A DNA stretch of 64,000 nt from Tubiluchus corallicola (GCA_030141605.1 JAQGDQ010000084.1:1-64000), one strand, 5' to 3'; positions 1-53,549 are shown, counted from the stretch's first letter. Notes: generated from the sequence alone by a model not told the origin. Made by a program: numbers and translations.

Positions 1-172
1 AAACTAGACAAAGTTTAAAGATAAAAATTCATATTTCAAATTTACCACTGCGCTCACGCATTAGGTGCTGAACGTGTGTAGGGCACACCCAGGCAGGTGT
101 GCAATAACAAAATTTTACCCAGGCAATTAGATGGAAACAGAACTGAGTTGGTTTGAATGTGACATGACAATG
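1..172. repeat. Dispersed repeat fragment (GATTAGACGGAAACAG end)
   Basis: The stretch around 113-150 resembles the ends of two longer copies at 11940-12245 and 22250-22560, which finish in an ACCCGGGCGATTAGACGGAA motif. It lies in TOPBP1 intron 32. I see no coding signal in 1-240. Confidence 0.45.
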
Positions 173-240
173 GAAAAGCACAATTTGTTGATAAAATCAC
201 GGTGTGAACAAGATACTAACTGCGAAACTTGCCTTATAAT

Positions 241-740
241 CGATAACAATCAATTACCTTTACCTGTGAGTTGTGATAACAATCAATTACCCGTGAGTTG
301 TGATAACAATCAATTACCTGTGAGCTGTGATAACAATTAATTACCTGTGAGTTGTGATAACAATTAATTACCTGCGAGTTGTGATAACAATCAAATACCT
401 TTGCCTGTGAGTTGTGATAACAATCAATTACCTATGAGTTGTGATAACAATCAATTACCTGTGAGTTGTGATAACAATCAAATGCCTTTACCTGTGAGTT
501 GTGATAACAATCAATTACCTGTGAGATGTGATAACAATCAATTACCTGTGAGCTGTGATAACAATCAATTACCTGTGAGCTGTGATAACAATCAATTATC
601 TGTGAGTTGCGATAACAATCAAATGCCTTTACCTGTGAGTTGTGATAACAATCAATTACCTGTGAGTTGTGATAACAATCAATTAAATGTGACCTGTGAT
701 AACAATCAATTAAATGTGAGATGTGATAACAATCAATTAC

Positions 741-758
<18 letters not shown>
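241..758 (-). repeat. 27-bp minisatellite built from TOPBP1 exon 32 end plus 5' splice site
   Basis: About 18 tandem units, mostly 27 bp with several 33-bp variants, begin inside exon 32 (its last 13 nt, TCACAACTCGCAG) and run into intron 32. On the minus strand each unit reads GTAATTGATTG...CACAACTCACAG, so it starts GT and ends AG. Roughly 14 units keep a GT after AG (CAG|GTAATTG or CAG|GTAAAG); units near 588, 675 and 702 have lost it. The frame from exon 32 stays open through about 11 units, to about position 432. Confidence 0.93.
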
Positions 759-42427
<41,669 letters not shown>

Positions 42428-45280
42428 TTAGCTTATTTGTAAAAGCAATCAATCCTCCATCTGATGTCGACCTAGCGAAATGACTTTGTGCGCAAATACA
42501 CTGAAAAAGAATTCCATTGGTAAATAACTGTACCTCGTGTAAGAGTTATCAAAATTTGCTTGTACCATTTTAACTATCATCACATTGTTGAAAAGAACTA
42601 TAGAAAGGCATGCTAAGGAAGTCAAGAAGTGCTTAGTAACTTAAATTAAATTGGGTCTACTTAGTAACTAGATAGGCGACTGCCGGGAAAACAGTTTTTG
42701 GGCAGTTTCATCTACTGTATGCAAAGGCTCAAGGCCTGGGATGTGGGGGTTTTTTATGTTAAAATACCTCAGACATTTACACAATTTCAACACGCTCTAA
42801 ATATTAACCTAGGAATAAAGTAAACTGTAAGCAGCCCAAATTTTAGTGGCGCTTTTGTAAAACTCGTAAAGATCATTTAGCACAAATATATTAAATGGTT
42901 TAGTAGTTGCCGAGAAAATAGCATATTATATAAGGTGGAGCACGACAGAATCAATTGAAAATTATCATGCTGTTGTGACAGACGTTTTTGAATAAAAAAT
43001 GTCATTCCGCTTAGATTACAACAAATAGAAAAATTAATGACGGAAATAACTTTGTTATTATACGTGTATGTCGATGTAGTCGAACTTTAGTCTGCAAGAG
43101 TTCAGGCAAAAATCAGCAAAACACTCCGAATAAAAACCCTGTATGGGTTAAATTCACTCGTACGCAGAGGTCATCTGAAGCTCAACATAGCCATTTTTTT
43201 TAATATCTTTCGTCGGATGCATATAAACCTTACTACTATGGGGAATGAAGTCAACGAACATTGGCAACTACCCATTTCAAATCTCTATATGAATTGATAT
43301 TTTAATTAATTGGGAATTATGTGTGGCTTGCTTTCAATAGTTGAAACAGACTACCATAAATAAAAATGAAAAAAACTCGTACTGAACAATTTATTTACAT
43401 AACTCATAATTAAATGACAGCAAAATATGAAAAAATTGTTGAAATTCAATTAGTCACACAAATTACAGCGCAAAATTTAGATGACTTACTAACAAAATTT
43501 AAATACAAAAGAAAATAAAGCAAACAGAAAACAAATAAATAAGAAAAATGTGTGTAATTTTATTTCTAAAACATAACAAGTCTACATAACCAATATCCCA
43601 ATCAGTACATTACATAATTTTTCATCAAACTACTCTCAAATTTTCACCTTAAAAGTATTTACATTACTACTGTACTACTTTACAATCTACTAGTACACAC
43701 GGAGTACAGTAGTACAATATTTACAATATTAGAACATATTCATTACACACTGACTGTTCAAAGTATTTCAAAACCATAAAAATGATTTTAATGTTGCTAA
43801 TCATTTGTATGACAAAATAAATACCATGTTATAGCGGGATACCACTAAAATATTTTCTGCTTGGCAATCATACAAAAAATATAGCTTAGCACAATAATAT
43901 CATTTTGTACAAAGTACAGCTTGCAAGCTAAATTAAACTCATTTATTTTAAATTTTAAAGAGAAAACTGGATGATTGTGTAAACATTAGCGCTCTAAAAT
44001 ATTGAAAACAGCAATAGCTTTTTTAAATCAGAGCTTAGATTAAACAATAATTACCTCGGATACTCATACTTAAACTTTCAAAGCTACGCGCGGCTCAGTG
44101 AACCTACTGAGAATGGCAGCGGCACCTTTCTGTCACGTGCGTGTGGCCAACAAATAGAAGGCGGTACAGTGATAGCCATGATCATGAACCGCAGTGTTAG
44201 TATCAGACGTCATATGACGTAGAGTCCATTTTCGTGACATCATGCGTTTAAGCAGTAACACTTACGCAAACGTACTCGAAGATGTCTACCATTGCACAAA
44301 CTGTGGTTAGTTTCTGACATAAGCAATAGCTGTGTTCGGTTGCCATTAATTAACTTTCTACACTAATTATTGAAATATAAGAAACAATTGCTAACTTTTA
44401 TAGGCAAGAAAATGTAGATTTTGGACAGTAAATTAAAATGAGATTGAGTCTAAACAATCGTTCGGTTTTCCTTTAAGCGGCAATATGCATTGACAACACA
44501 GCATTTCTATCTTAGACATTAATTAATTTAATTGAATTTATTTGTTTCATACAAAAAACAATACACAGCAAAGTATAACTGACAAAATAGTAATTAAAGA
44601 GGAAGACGGGGTAGAGAAACACCCTACGGTCACTGAGCATCCACCCCTCACTCATATACTATGTGATAAAAATGCAAGTTGGGAGAATTACACACAAATT
44701 ATATATAAAGAAAATTCAACAGCAATTATTACAAATTAGTGGTGGGGTGATTATTTGATTATAATCAATTTAAGCTTTTATTTCCAATTATCAATTCAAT
44801 TGCCGATACAAATTGATACAACAAAAGATAGATGAACACCGATTGTGCTACCAATGTCATTTGTACTTATTTTTTGGACAAAAAACGCACAGTAAACATA
44901 GCTGACATTGTGGTGAAATCAGGCAAAATGACACAACCTTAGTACAGTAACTTATCAGCTTGGCAATGCTGCTCATATATGTACACTTTTAAATTTTTCT
45001 ACCAACATTTTAATTAAAACAGCAATGGTTATGGTAATAAACCTGTTACTCTCAAAAAGTTATTTGTTAAAAATTTCAAAATTACTAATTTTTTATGTAC
45101 AACGCCACTTATAATCAATCATCAAATCAGTTTTACACCCCATTGATTATAAAACTGAAAACACGTGTCTCACCATTACTACAAACTTCAATGCACCAAA
45201 ACAAAAAACTACAGCACTTCTCCGAGCTCCACAGAAAAAGAAATCAGAATTACGGCAGAAAACTTTGATCATAATTGCTT
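42428..45280. other. Intergenic region upstream of TOPBP1
   Basis: About 2.9 kb of AT-rich sequence between the TOPBP1 start codon and the TMEM170 side. It must hold the TOPBP1 promoter and 5' UTR, but I see no clear core promoter, repeat or gene. Short frames (such as 44542-44739) have no recognisable content. Confidence 0.5.
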
Positions 45281-45284
45281 TATA

Positions 45285-45600
45285 ACTCATTCATTATTTT
45301 ATTCTTTATAAACGTTTATTCAAGCAGCTTAAATTCAAGTCATTTTTTCTCTTTCTTTCATTGCTGAAAAATACAGCTTAATTAACTGTTTATTTGTATC
45401 ACTGCAGTTCTTTTTAATTAGTTAATCAACTTATCTATGTTAATACAAATTATAACAAAAACGTTAGTTATTATTATTTTGCACAAAGCTGATTCGAAAT
45501 AATTTTATATGTATGCATTATTTGACATGTATGTACTCTATTGAGTTTTGCCAATGTACATTACAAGTATTTGAGCAACAAATTAATTTGAACATTTAAC
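45285..45600 (+). mobile_element. LINE 3'-end fragment
   Basis: Collinear with 52060-52380, the tail of the LINE described below (AATACAAATTATAACAAAAA, TATTTGAGCAACAAATTAAT). A 5'-truncated copy of the same family is the simplest reading. Confidence 0.65.
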
Positions 45601-45704
45601 ATTGATACACTTTCAGAAAGTAAGCATAATTTAACTAGTGTTTTACATTAAAATGTTTTAGAGCAAGCAAAGTTCTTTCGAGAAAACAGCTAGGGCTCCA
45701 AATT

Positions 45705-46124
45705 TCACAAAGTTGCTAAAATGCGAGTAAACGATATAACAACAAGAATAACAGTTTGGCCAACACCCCACAGAAATGCATAGAATGTTGGCATCACAAT
45801 ACCGGCAGATATGTACACTCCAGCAATGGCTGCGCTTGTAAGAACGCCACCTGTCAATGGCGATATCACTCCCATTCCCAGAATAACTATAGGAACCCAT
45901 CGGCCAATTTTGTGACTACGAAGCCGACAAAAAGAAATTCCTGAAGCAGCTATATGGATGAACAGAGAGGAAAACAGTGCCCACAGAAACACTTGATACC
46001 ATATTTGTCCAAATTTGACCAAAGGTTTATCTCGAGTAAAACCAATTACATTTAGTACCGAGTCAAAAACAGATTCTTGTTGATAAGCCTCGGCTTGTGC
46101 AAGTTTGATATCTTCATAATTCAT
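45705..46124 (-). CDS. TMEM170: TMEM170 family membrane protein
   Basis: This 139-residue protein belongs to the TMEM170 family of small three-pass ER/nuclear-envelope proteins; TMEM170A in mammals affects ER sheet and nuclear pore morphology. Evidence is the strong match over residues 42-139: Trp-Tyr-Gln-Val-Phe-Leu-Trp-Ala-Leu, then Leu-Thr-Ser-Ala-Ala-Ile-Ala-Gly-Val-Tyr, and the C-terminal Ser-Phe-Thr-Arg-Ile-Leu-Ala-Thr-Leu shared with both vertebrate paralogues. Hydrophobic segments lie near residues 44-66, 76-104 and 113-133. It mixes A-like and B-like residues, as expected of a single pre-duplication gene. The frame stays open upstream into the end of CRIPT (to 46262); I chose the ATG at 46124 because it gives the usual family length and lies outside CRIPT. 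There is no intron. The start lies 77 bp after the CRIPT stop, on the same strand. Confidence 0.92.
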   Translation of the reverse strand: MNYEDIKLAQAEAYQQESVFDSVLNVIGFTRDKPLVKFGQIWYQVFLWALFSSLFIHIAASGISFCRLRSHKIGRWVPIVILGMGVISPLTGGVLTSAAIAGVYISAGIVMPTFYAFLWGVGQTVILVVISFTRILATL

Positions 46125-46201
46125 TGTTAGTATCCAAAACTCTGGTATCACTATGCTGAACAAGAGAGTCAATACTTTTATATAATCTATACCCGAAGAA
46201 T

Positions 46202-46510
46202 CTATGCTGAAGATTGCTTGTAACCTTTTGTCTCGATTATTTTTCTGCCGCACATCGCACAAATTCCTTTTTTATATGCACACCCTTGACAATAATGTGA
46301 ACCAACTTGATGCACTGACGATTTACAAATTTTGCACTTAGTAAACTGCGAGGTCTCTCCGTAGGGAGCGAATCGAGCTTTCTTGGCAGTTAATGCTTTA
46401 TTTTCACCCACTTTTCTGCCGCCGAATTCGGTTGTATTCCTTGCACCAGTTTTCCACGGATCCGGCGTTATTACTTTTCCTAACTTCTTCTCACACTTTG
46501 GGCAAACCAT
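46202..46510 (-). CDS. CRIPT: CRIPT, cysteine-rich PDZ-binding protein
   Basis: CRIPT is a small zinc-binding protein known for binding the third PDZ domain of PSD-95 and microtubules; it is also linked to the minor spliceosome and is broadly conserved. The 102-residue single-exon frame is nearly collinear with the 101-residue human protein: Met-Val-Cys-Pro-Lys-Cys at the start, Asn-Thr-Thr-Glu and Gly-Gly-Arg-Lys in the middle, and Cys pairs at 3/6, 59/62, 74/77 and 84/87, the pattern of tetrahedral zinc sites. The C-terminus reads Lys-Gln-Ser-Ser-Ala, whereas the vertebrate protein ends Lys-Gln-Thr-Ser-Val; the last-residue valine of a class I PDZ ligand is replaced by alanine. TMEM170 follows directly downstream on the same strand. 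The frame is intact, so a retrocopy is possible but there is no visible poly(A) tail or decay. Confidence 0.96.
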   Translation of the reverse strand: MVCPKCEKKLGKVITPDPWKTGARNTTEFGGRKVGENKALTAKKARFAPYGETSQFTKCKICKSSVHQVGSHYCQGCAYKKGICAMCGRKIIETKGYKQSSA

Positions 46511-49500
46511 TTTGATAAACGGATAACGTCTTATTCATAACTCTTAACTAACTTCGAAAGCGGTGATTTCTCCACAAAATCTTTAATCGAGCTGTTCATT
46601 TGTTGAGTTTTCATGGTGCCGCCATCAAGCGACAAAAAAGAAAGCTATTTAGAAAAACTTATTTTAGTGCTAATTTTATTTTCACTTTTTTCGCGCTCAT
46701 AACTGTTGCACATAATTACTTTACTTTTGCACGATAATATTACGATAACGTCAAAGTGACCAAAATAAAGCTCGGCTTCAAATATTCACAAAAGAGTTAT
46801 TAAAAATTGTCATTTAATTATCCAAAATTCACCTCTGCAATAACTGTCTGCTTCAGTGACAGCAAATAGGCAACATAGCAACATACATCGTTTCTGAGCT
46901 CGAAAACAGTGAACAGATAGGTAAATACCATCACATCGCAATAATGAACGAGAAGACATACATAAATTCAGAATGCAACTTGCAAGGAACTGCAAAGCTG
47001 AGCTAAATTTCCAAAACCTTAGAAAGAAACAAAGTTAATAACAAAAACTAAATGTTTAACATTCATTACTGACCTCAAAAGCTATTTCAGTGAGCAGAGA
47101 TCTTGTAAAATATCTGTGATTGCATTTATGGGTATTCACATCATAGAGGGGAAGCCAGATTCTACAGCGTGTATAATTTATTCCTTCTTTATTATGAAAA
47201 CTCAATTTTCCGTACACAGAAAAAATGATTTGACAATAAAGTGCGGATCCGTGCAAATACGTGGCTTTCTGTGCGGACACAGTGGAAATGACGAACACAT
47301 AAAACAATGATTTACAAAAGCGCACTATTGCTTCATTTCTTTTCCGTGTGAATCATACAGAAAAAGTCCGTGTCTACGCGGGCACAGTGAAAACGCGGCC
47401 TTAGTGGTACAGATGTGATAATGCGCTATGTTCCGATCGTGCCACAATCATCAATACTGAGTACACCCTAGCTCATTATGCATTTCGTTTCGAATTAAAA
47501 AACTAGAAGGAAAACTTAGGAAACAAACTAATTTCCTGAATTTGTTTCTTATAGCAGAAATTAGTAATTAAGTTATAAGACTATTTGTACAAAATTACCA
47601 GTTTTACTACATAGAGCCAAGTAGCACAAAATCTTTTTCAAGCTATGAAAGTATAAAGAAGATTCTTAGATTTTTCGTGCAAAATTCTGCAGAGTTTCAC
47701 TTATTACAGTAGTAAAAGTAGTACTAAGATTTTATTTACTGTTCGTTATTTTCTTTACTAAAGAAAAATTAGCCAACGGCTACTTTCCGACAAATTAAAG
47801 AAAAAACAAAATAAGAATCCTAAAACAATGCACACAATTATGAATTCAGAATGCATTTGACTGCGCACTGCAGGGCTGGTAGGCATATCAATAGATGTAA
47901 GTATATGTAAATACGTATACTATGCATAAATATATATATATAATATATATATGTATATATATACCAAGCAAATGTATGTACAGTAAACTACTGTACAAAT
48001 TACTGGTCAACCTCTATCGTAGTCTGAGTAGCATGGTTAATAGAATTCGGGAATAATAAATTTGGAGCCATAAACCCATACAGTTATAATATAGATCTAG
48101 TCATTTATGACAGAGAATTTGGTTGAAAGAGAATTTTAATGTAAAGTTCTGTCATATTTATCTACCTTGTAAGATAAGCCACAGATTCTATTCTCACTTG
48201 CACTGGTGTGAATGTAACAATTACGTAAACTTACGAACCCATTTGTGCAGTTATTTCAACGATAGTCTGGGGGAAATAGCGTGCATTTAGACGGATAGGT
48301 ATGAATGGTGATTAATTATACCGTGAAAGCCTTGGAAGAGCAAAAAACAGCTTTTGTTGTACAGACTGGCCAGGCTGCTCCTGCTTATCAGCAACATGGA
48401 ATGTACAGAATTAGTAGTTTAAACCTTCAATTCCTGTACAGTCATACATTCATTTTCGAACGTCTCAGTAATTGTAGCAATCATCCATGCCACTAACTGT
48501 TTTTTTACTACATCTACTGCTAGACTTTGAAAGAAGTGCACTGAAGAAAGAAAAGAAAGCACAAGGAGGACAGCTACTGACTTAACTCACCTTCGTGGTG
48601 AGTAAACACTGATTTTCGTCTCTTGCACCAATCTCTCATTCACTGAGTAGCTAGCCAAAAAACACCCTTGTCCAGTTATTCGTTGTTGGTTTGCTCCCCT
48701 CCCAATATACCAAACTGGTATTAAAATAGGTTTCTTGCAAGGAGTTACGAATCAAGTTTATGTTTGAAACTATTTGCATTATTTGCGCTCACTAATGATT
48801 CCGGTAACGAGTTCTACAGTATCACTTCGGCTTGTGAAAAACTATGCCGATACTTTTCAGTATTATTTTTTTACCCTATGCTTGAACAATTTAACACTAT
48901 ACTCACATGTGATGCTTCTATAGTATTAATTTCGGCAGTCTTTTACCGCTAAGCGATCATATCGAAATCGGCAATCGCTCGGCGAAAATCGAGCGGGACC
49001 TGAATCGTAAAACTAAAAGAGCGCCTTAAATTCATCACATAAATTTCAACCAAAACGATTTTAACACACTATTAGATACCAAAAATACAGAAACATGGGA
49101 GATTGTGGGTGACACGGCAGAATGGTCTAAAGTGACTGTAAGAGTCTAATTCATCTCAACTCCAGAAATGAGATGAATGACGCTAGACAAGTTATACGAC
49201 TCGCGTCGACAGGTCTGAAAGGAGTCACGTAAGTAAATGTTGCGCCTTACTTAAACCAAAAATCATATTTAACAGCCCTTTCTGTTATTCATTACCGAAA
49301 ATGACGAATCAATCACTAATAAAAAGCACATACCAAAATTAGATCCTACTCACCGTTTCTCAAAACAGGGAAATAAGAAATTGGCGCTTGTCAACGATTT
49401 TTAGTTTATAATACGGGAAATCCTATTTGTCGGGTAGCTCAAGTGATTTCGAGATAGCAGAGCGACCACTCTGTCGGAGAACTGTATTGATGACATTTGA

Positions 49501-49555
49501 AAAGGCGAGTTATCTGGTTATAATACAGCCAGCTTGCAACACTTCCAGAATATCA
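46511..49555. other. Region upstream of CRIPT
   Basis: AT-rich, no recognisable gene. It contains a TA-rich run at 47930-47965. The CRIPT promoter should lie in the first few hundred bases. Confidence 0.5.
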
Positions 49556-49663
49556 AATAGAATTGTTTAAGATAAATAACAGAAAGTTTTCATGCCAAGA
49601 TTGTACAGTAAAAAAGTACAAGATTGATAAGGCAGCAGCTGCAACATGGTCTGGTGTATGTAG

Positions 49664-50076
49664 TAGGGGTGAGCATTTTCTACCAGAAAGCGAATTCGAA
49701 TCGAACCGAATTTGTGACTGTCGAATTCGAATCGAACCGAACTTCAGTGTTTCGAATTCGAACCGAATTCGAATTGAGATTGAAAGATTTTCGAACTAGT
49801 TTTCGAACCACCAGTAAAAATTAGTCTTACGAAGATCACTAGACTTTGTTCTGCAATAAAACGACTAGTAATTTGTTTAAAATTGGGCACAGAAATCACT
49901 GCTAAATCACGCTAATTGCATGTTGTTTCAATCGTTTTAGTGATAAAGAACATATGTGATTGAAGTGCTGAATTATTCGAATCTATAGTTTTGGATTTGA
50001 ATCGAGTTCGAGCTAACAAAAACTCGTTCGAATCGAATTCGAGCGTTCGAATTCTTACGTTCGATGCTCACCCCTA
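49664..50076. mobile_element. hAT-like element, GGGGTGAGCA family, copy 2, inserted in LINE ORF1
   Basis: Perfect 12-bp inverted ends TAGGGGTGAGCA/TGCTCACCCCTA and a perfect 8-bp target duplication GTATGTAG (49656-49663, 50077-50084). The interior is rich in GAATTCGAATCGAACC. Removing the element and one duplication joins two parts of the LINE frame in phase. Confidence 0.95.
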
Positions 50077-50083
50077 GTATGTA

Positions 50084-50734
50084 GTGAACCACAAGTGTGT
50101 TAAGAAACTGTTAAGAACTGACAAAAATGTTAAGAAACTGAAAAGTAAGCTAAAGGAGTGTGATGAATTCAATAGACATCTCTCCGATGAGATCCGTAAA
50201 TCACAAAGTGGGTTAGCTGATGTTTTACAACAGAACATTGATTTGGGAGATAAGATAAATGAGCAAAAAAAAGAAATAGCTGAATTAACTAAATGCCTGT
50301 TCATCTTGGAGAATGATTATGAAAAAGCACAAAACCAACAGAAGGATCAAAATAAGTCAAATGCAAGTGAAATGGATAGAGTGAAACAAGAGTGTAGTAA
50401 GTACAAGGAAAAGTTGGAGAATAAAGTGTCGCAAGTACTTGAAAACAGTAGAACTATTGCAAATATGAATAAGTACGTTGAAGACTTGAGGATGACCAAT
50501 GAAACGTTAGAACTCGAAAACGCATCTAATGGTAACAAAAATTGAATGAGACAAAAGGCTGTGGTGAAAATAAGTGATGATGTGTGCAGTGAAGGAAGTG
50601 ATGATGATGGTGAAGGAAAGGTTGATATAAATGATGTGAATGATAATCATAATCACTTTAGTGAAAGTGATAAAGGTATTATGCAAGCAAATGCAAAAAC
50701 GTATGCAGTGCTACGCACAAAGGCTATATTGTGA
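50084..50734 (+). pseudogene. LINE ORF1, coiled-coil part
   Basis: About 150 residues of Lys/Glu/Leu/Asn-rich heptads (50084-50545), a single in-frame stop at 50543-50545, then an acidic stretch (50546-50734). Coiled coils are common in LINE ORF1 proteins, where they trimerise. A frameshift near 50700-50730 separates this part from the zinc-finger part. Confidence 0.7.
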
Positions 50735-51278
50735 GTTCCGACATTACTTGTTAAAAGATGACCATATTGAAGATGCAAGCTTTTGTAAAAGTAGAATATC
50801 CCAACAGAGACTCTTGTGTCACACATTTCAAAGGGGTCTATGGTGTGAACGCGGGCATAGTTGTTATTATAGACATTATTATTTACCAGGTGAGGAAACA
50901 AATCATGGTGATAGAAAAGGTAGTTCTGAGGAATCCAGTATAAGCAGAGAATTGTGTTGGAACTTTGAACAAGGGATAGAATGTCCCACAGGTGACGGTT
51001 GTAGATTCAGACATAGATATACTGATTGGGAAAATAAAGAATACGAAGAAGGAAGTTGGTTGCCTAGTTACCAAAGAAACCTTAACACAAATAGATCTGG
51101 GTATAATAGGCAAAGACCTTTTCAAAGGAGAAATGGGTTTTCAGTAAACATAGATAATTTAGATAGTAGAAGGGGGAAAAATCAGTTAGAAGAACTAAAC
51201 AGCAAAGTAAATTTTTTAATGAAAAGACTAAATCCAGTAGAAAATCATATATACCCCAACAGAGATATATGGAATTAA
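50640..51278 (+). pseudogene. LINE ORF1, tandem CCCH zinc-finger part
   Basis: Two zinc fingers have exact C-x8-C-x5-C-x3-H spacing: Cys-His-Thr-Phe...His-Ser-Cys-Tyr-Tyr-Arg-His and Cys-Trp-Asn-Phe...Gly-Cys-Arg-Phe-Arg-His. This is the spacing of TTP/Tis11 RNA-binding fingers. A third, partial finger (Cys-Glu-Phe-Arg-His) lies just upstream at the frameshift. A basic, Arg/Asn-rich tail follows. Intact from the second Cys block to the stop at 51278. Confidence 0.72.
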
Positions 51279-51408
51279 GCCCACGGGCAATATTATCCAA
51301 TGGATTCACAACAAATGGGGGCTCAGCAAGTCAATTCCCAACAGTAAATAAGCGTAAGGAAAATAAGAAAAAACAAAGAAGATCTACAAAAAAAGAAAAA
51401 TATAAAGA

Positions 51409-51690
51409 TTTCAAAATTTTATATGTATAAATATTCGGGGCATTAAATCTAAATTAGAGTCCCTAAAAGAAATTGTTTGTAAGAAGAATCCAGTCGTAAT
51501 AGCAATAGTCAAAACATACATGCTCTTAGCAATTTTAAAAGAATTATTCGATGTGACAGTATGTGTGAATTTACAAAATGATTGTGGTGAAACACAGGAA
51601 ATTTTACCTGGTAATTAATAATAATAAATTTAAAATTCGTCTTGGAGTAATATATGCCCCACAAGAAACTTGAACATAAACACAGAACTA
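51409..51690 (+). pseudogene. LINE ORF2 endonuclease fragments
   Basis: Two pieces in different frames resemble an APE-type endonuclease: the N-terminal Asn-Ile-Arg-Gly-Ile-Lys segment with Val-Ile-Ala-Ile-Val-Lys-Thr, and Leu-Gly-Val-Ile-Tyr-Ala-Pro-Gln-Glu. The catalytic Glu of the usual Glu-Thr motif is Lys here. Clearly non-functional. Confidence 0.6.
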
Positions 51691-52375
51691 TTCATTGCAG
51701 CAATATATTGCCCAATCAATTATGAACGTATAATAACTTCAAATTTGAGTGTGGAAGACTAGTGCACAAGGGAATTTAGATTTAGATTTATTTATTCATC
51801 TATTTAGCACAATACAAAAATACAAGTTAAGCAATTACAGACTAACAATGCATTACAGTACTATGAGTGCAGCAGTAGAAAATAACTTATGAGCTGTGCT
51901 CATCATGGATAAGACAAAAGTAATGACATAAACAACAACAAAAGTAAATTAAATAAGACGAAGCACACCGAAGCGAGAAAACGATAATGGCGATGTTGAT
52001 GATGATGATAATAATAATGATGACAACGATGGTCATATTAATGCTGATGACAATGTTCATGGTTTAGTTTTTATAAACTTTTACTCAAATAGGTGAAACA
52101 AATACTACTCAAGTCATTTTTTCCTTCTCTTTTCTTACTGAAAAATACAACGTATAACTGTGATATTTAATTATTTAGCTAACTTATCGATGTTAATACA
52201 AATTACAACAAAAATGTTAATTATTATATTATTACAATGACTGAAAATAAACTTTTGCACAAAGCTTACAATTTTGATTTAATTTTAAATGTTTGCAATT
52301 TTTGATATGTATGTACTGTATCGTGCTTTTGCAATGTACGTCATATATTTGAGCAATAAATTGAGTTGAATTGAA

Positions 52376-52381
52376 TTGCTG

Positions 52382-52452
<71 letters not shown>

Positions 52453-52470
52453 ACTACAACTACTACTACT
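52376..52470. repeat. (CTA)n/(CTG)n microsatellite
   Basis: CTA triplets, then CTG triplets, then CTA again, placed exactly at the LINE 3' end where a tail would be. Confidence 0.9.
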
Positions 52471-52869
52471 ATTCGTAAAATTTTGGCAGCCGTTATACAG
52501 TGCACGACATGCTCAGCATTCAGGCCGTTATCAATATTATCTCTCAACAGACAGACATACTGTGATACTAGTCGTGGATCAAAAGTCCCCAATCCACAAT
52601 GAAAAGATTTTTCATATTGCATGCTTAATAACAACTTAACAGATTAGTTTTTACGTAAGTTTAGACTTTAGGGGCTGCAGCGCAGTTTTAAAAATTAACA
52701 TATATTTTATCCAAACAATGTTATTTTAAATATTACTTTAGCAGTTTTTCGTTAAGTTATCCTCGTTTGACACCTTTGCTTAGTTCTATAGTAGATGACA
52801 CGTAGCAAAGTTGTTGCTTTTTATTAAGGTTTTCTGAATTTCCCTGAGGCAAAATATTGTAAGTAACCG

Positions 52870-53065
52870 GCACACAGGCGTCTCTTTTTTTCCTGTGGCG
52901 TTTTACCTACTTTTCTATTAAATCATTTTTTCCTGTGTCATTTTTACTGTGCCACTTTTTCCTGTGCCATTTTTTCCTGTACCATTTTTACCGTGCCATT
53001 TTTTTCTGTGCCTTCCAGTGCCATTTTTACCGTGCCACTTTTACCTGTGCCATTTTTTCTGTGCA
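52870..53065. repeat. About 18-21 bp tandem repeat (CCTGTGCCATTTTT)
   Basis: About ten degenerate units of TTTTTCCTGTGCCATTTTTA. Confidence 0.85.
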
Positions 53066-53549
53066 ACCACGCACATGACATGAGTAAAAATTTGTGACAG
53101 ACAACTTGCTACAGACAGATTTTGAAGTGTGTGCGCTGGGTATTGTGATTGTCTGACCAAAGATTTAATGTGTTTTGAAAAGGAAAGGGAAAGTGGAATG
53201 TTTACTATTGAATTTGTCATTCTTCAAATTCAAAAGTTTTTGGTTAATGTATTGTAATTGCCAGGATACTGTATTTTGCTTTTTTTACCTTTTTTCTTTC
53301 TTTTGCAGTTCGCATACATAGTCTCTTTATACTTATAGATATATGTTATAACTTCCATAAACAAACAGGTGACATAACTATTACTTCTCTTAATGTTACT
53401 GATTTAAATTTCATCTCACTATGTTTAGCTATGTATATCTGATAACCTTAACTTTGATTCAAGTTAAATTTTATCTTGCAAATGTTTTTTTTTAACATTA
53501 AAATATTTTCTTTTTCATCTGATTTTGTGTTTTGGACCATATATGATTA

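Larger units (their letters stand above)
49560..52378 (+). mobile_element. Decayed non-LTR retrotransposon (LINE) with CCCH ORF1
   Basis: The order is coiled-coil/CCCH ORF1 (about 49624-51278), then a frame reading Asn-Ile-Arg-Gly-Ile-Lys-Ser-Lys-Leu-Glu near 51430, typical of the start of a LINE endonuclease, then Leu-Gly-Val-Ile-Tyr-Ala-Pro-Gln near 51640. Reverse transcriptase is absent, so the middle of ORF2 is deleted. The 3' end (GCAATAAATTGAGTTGAATT) runs into a CTA microsatellite. Stops and frameshifts show it is dead. A hAT element split it later. Confidence 0.78.
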
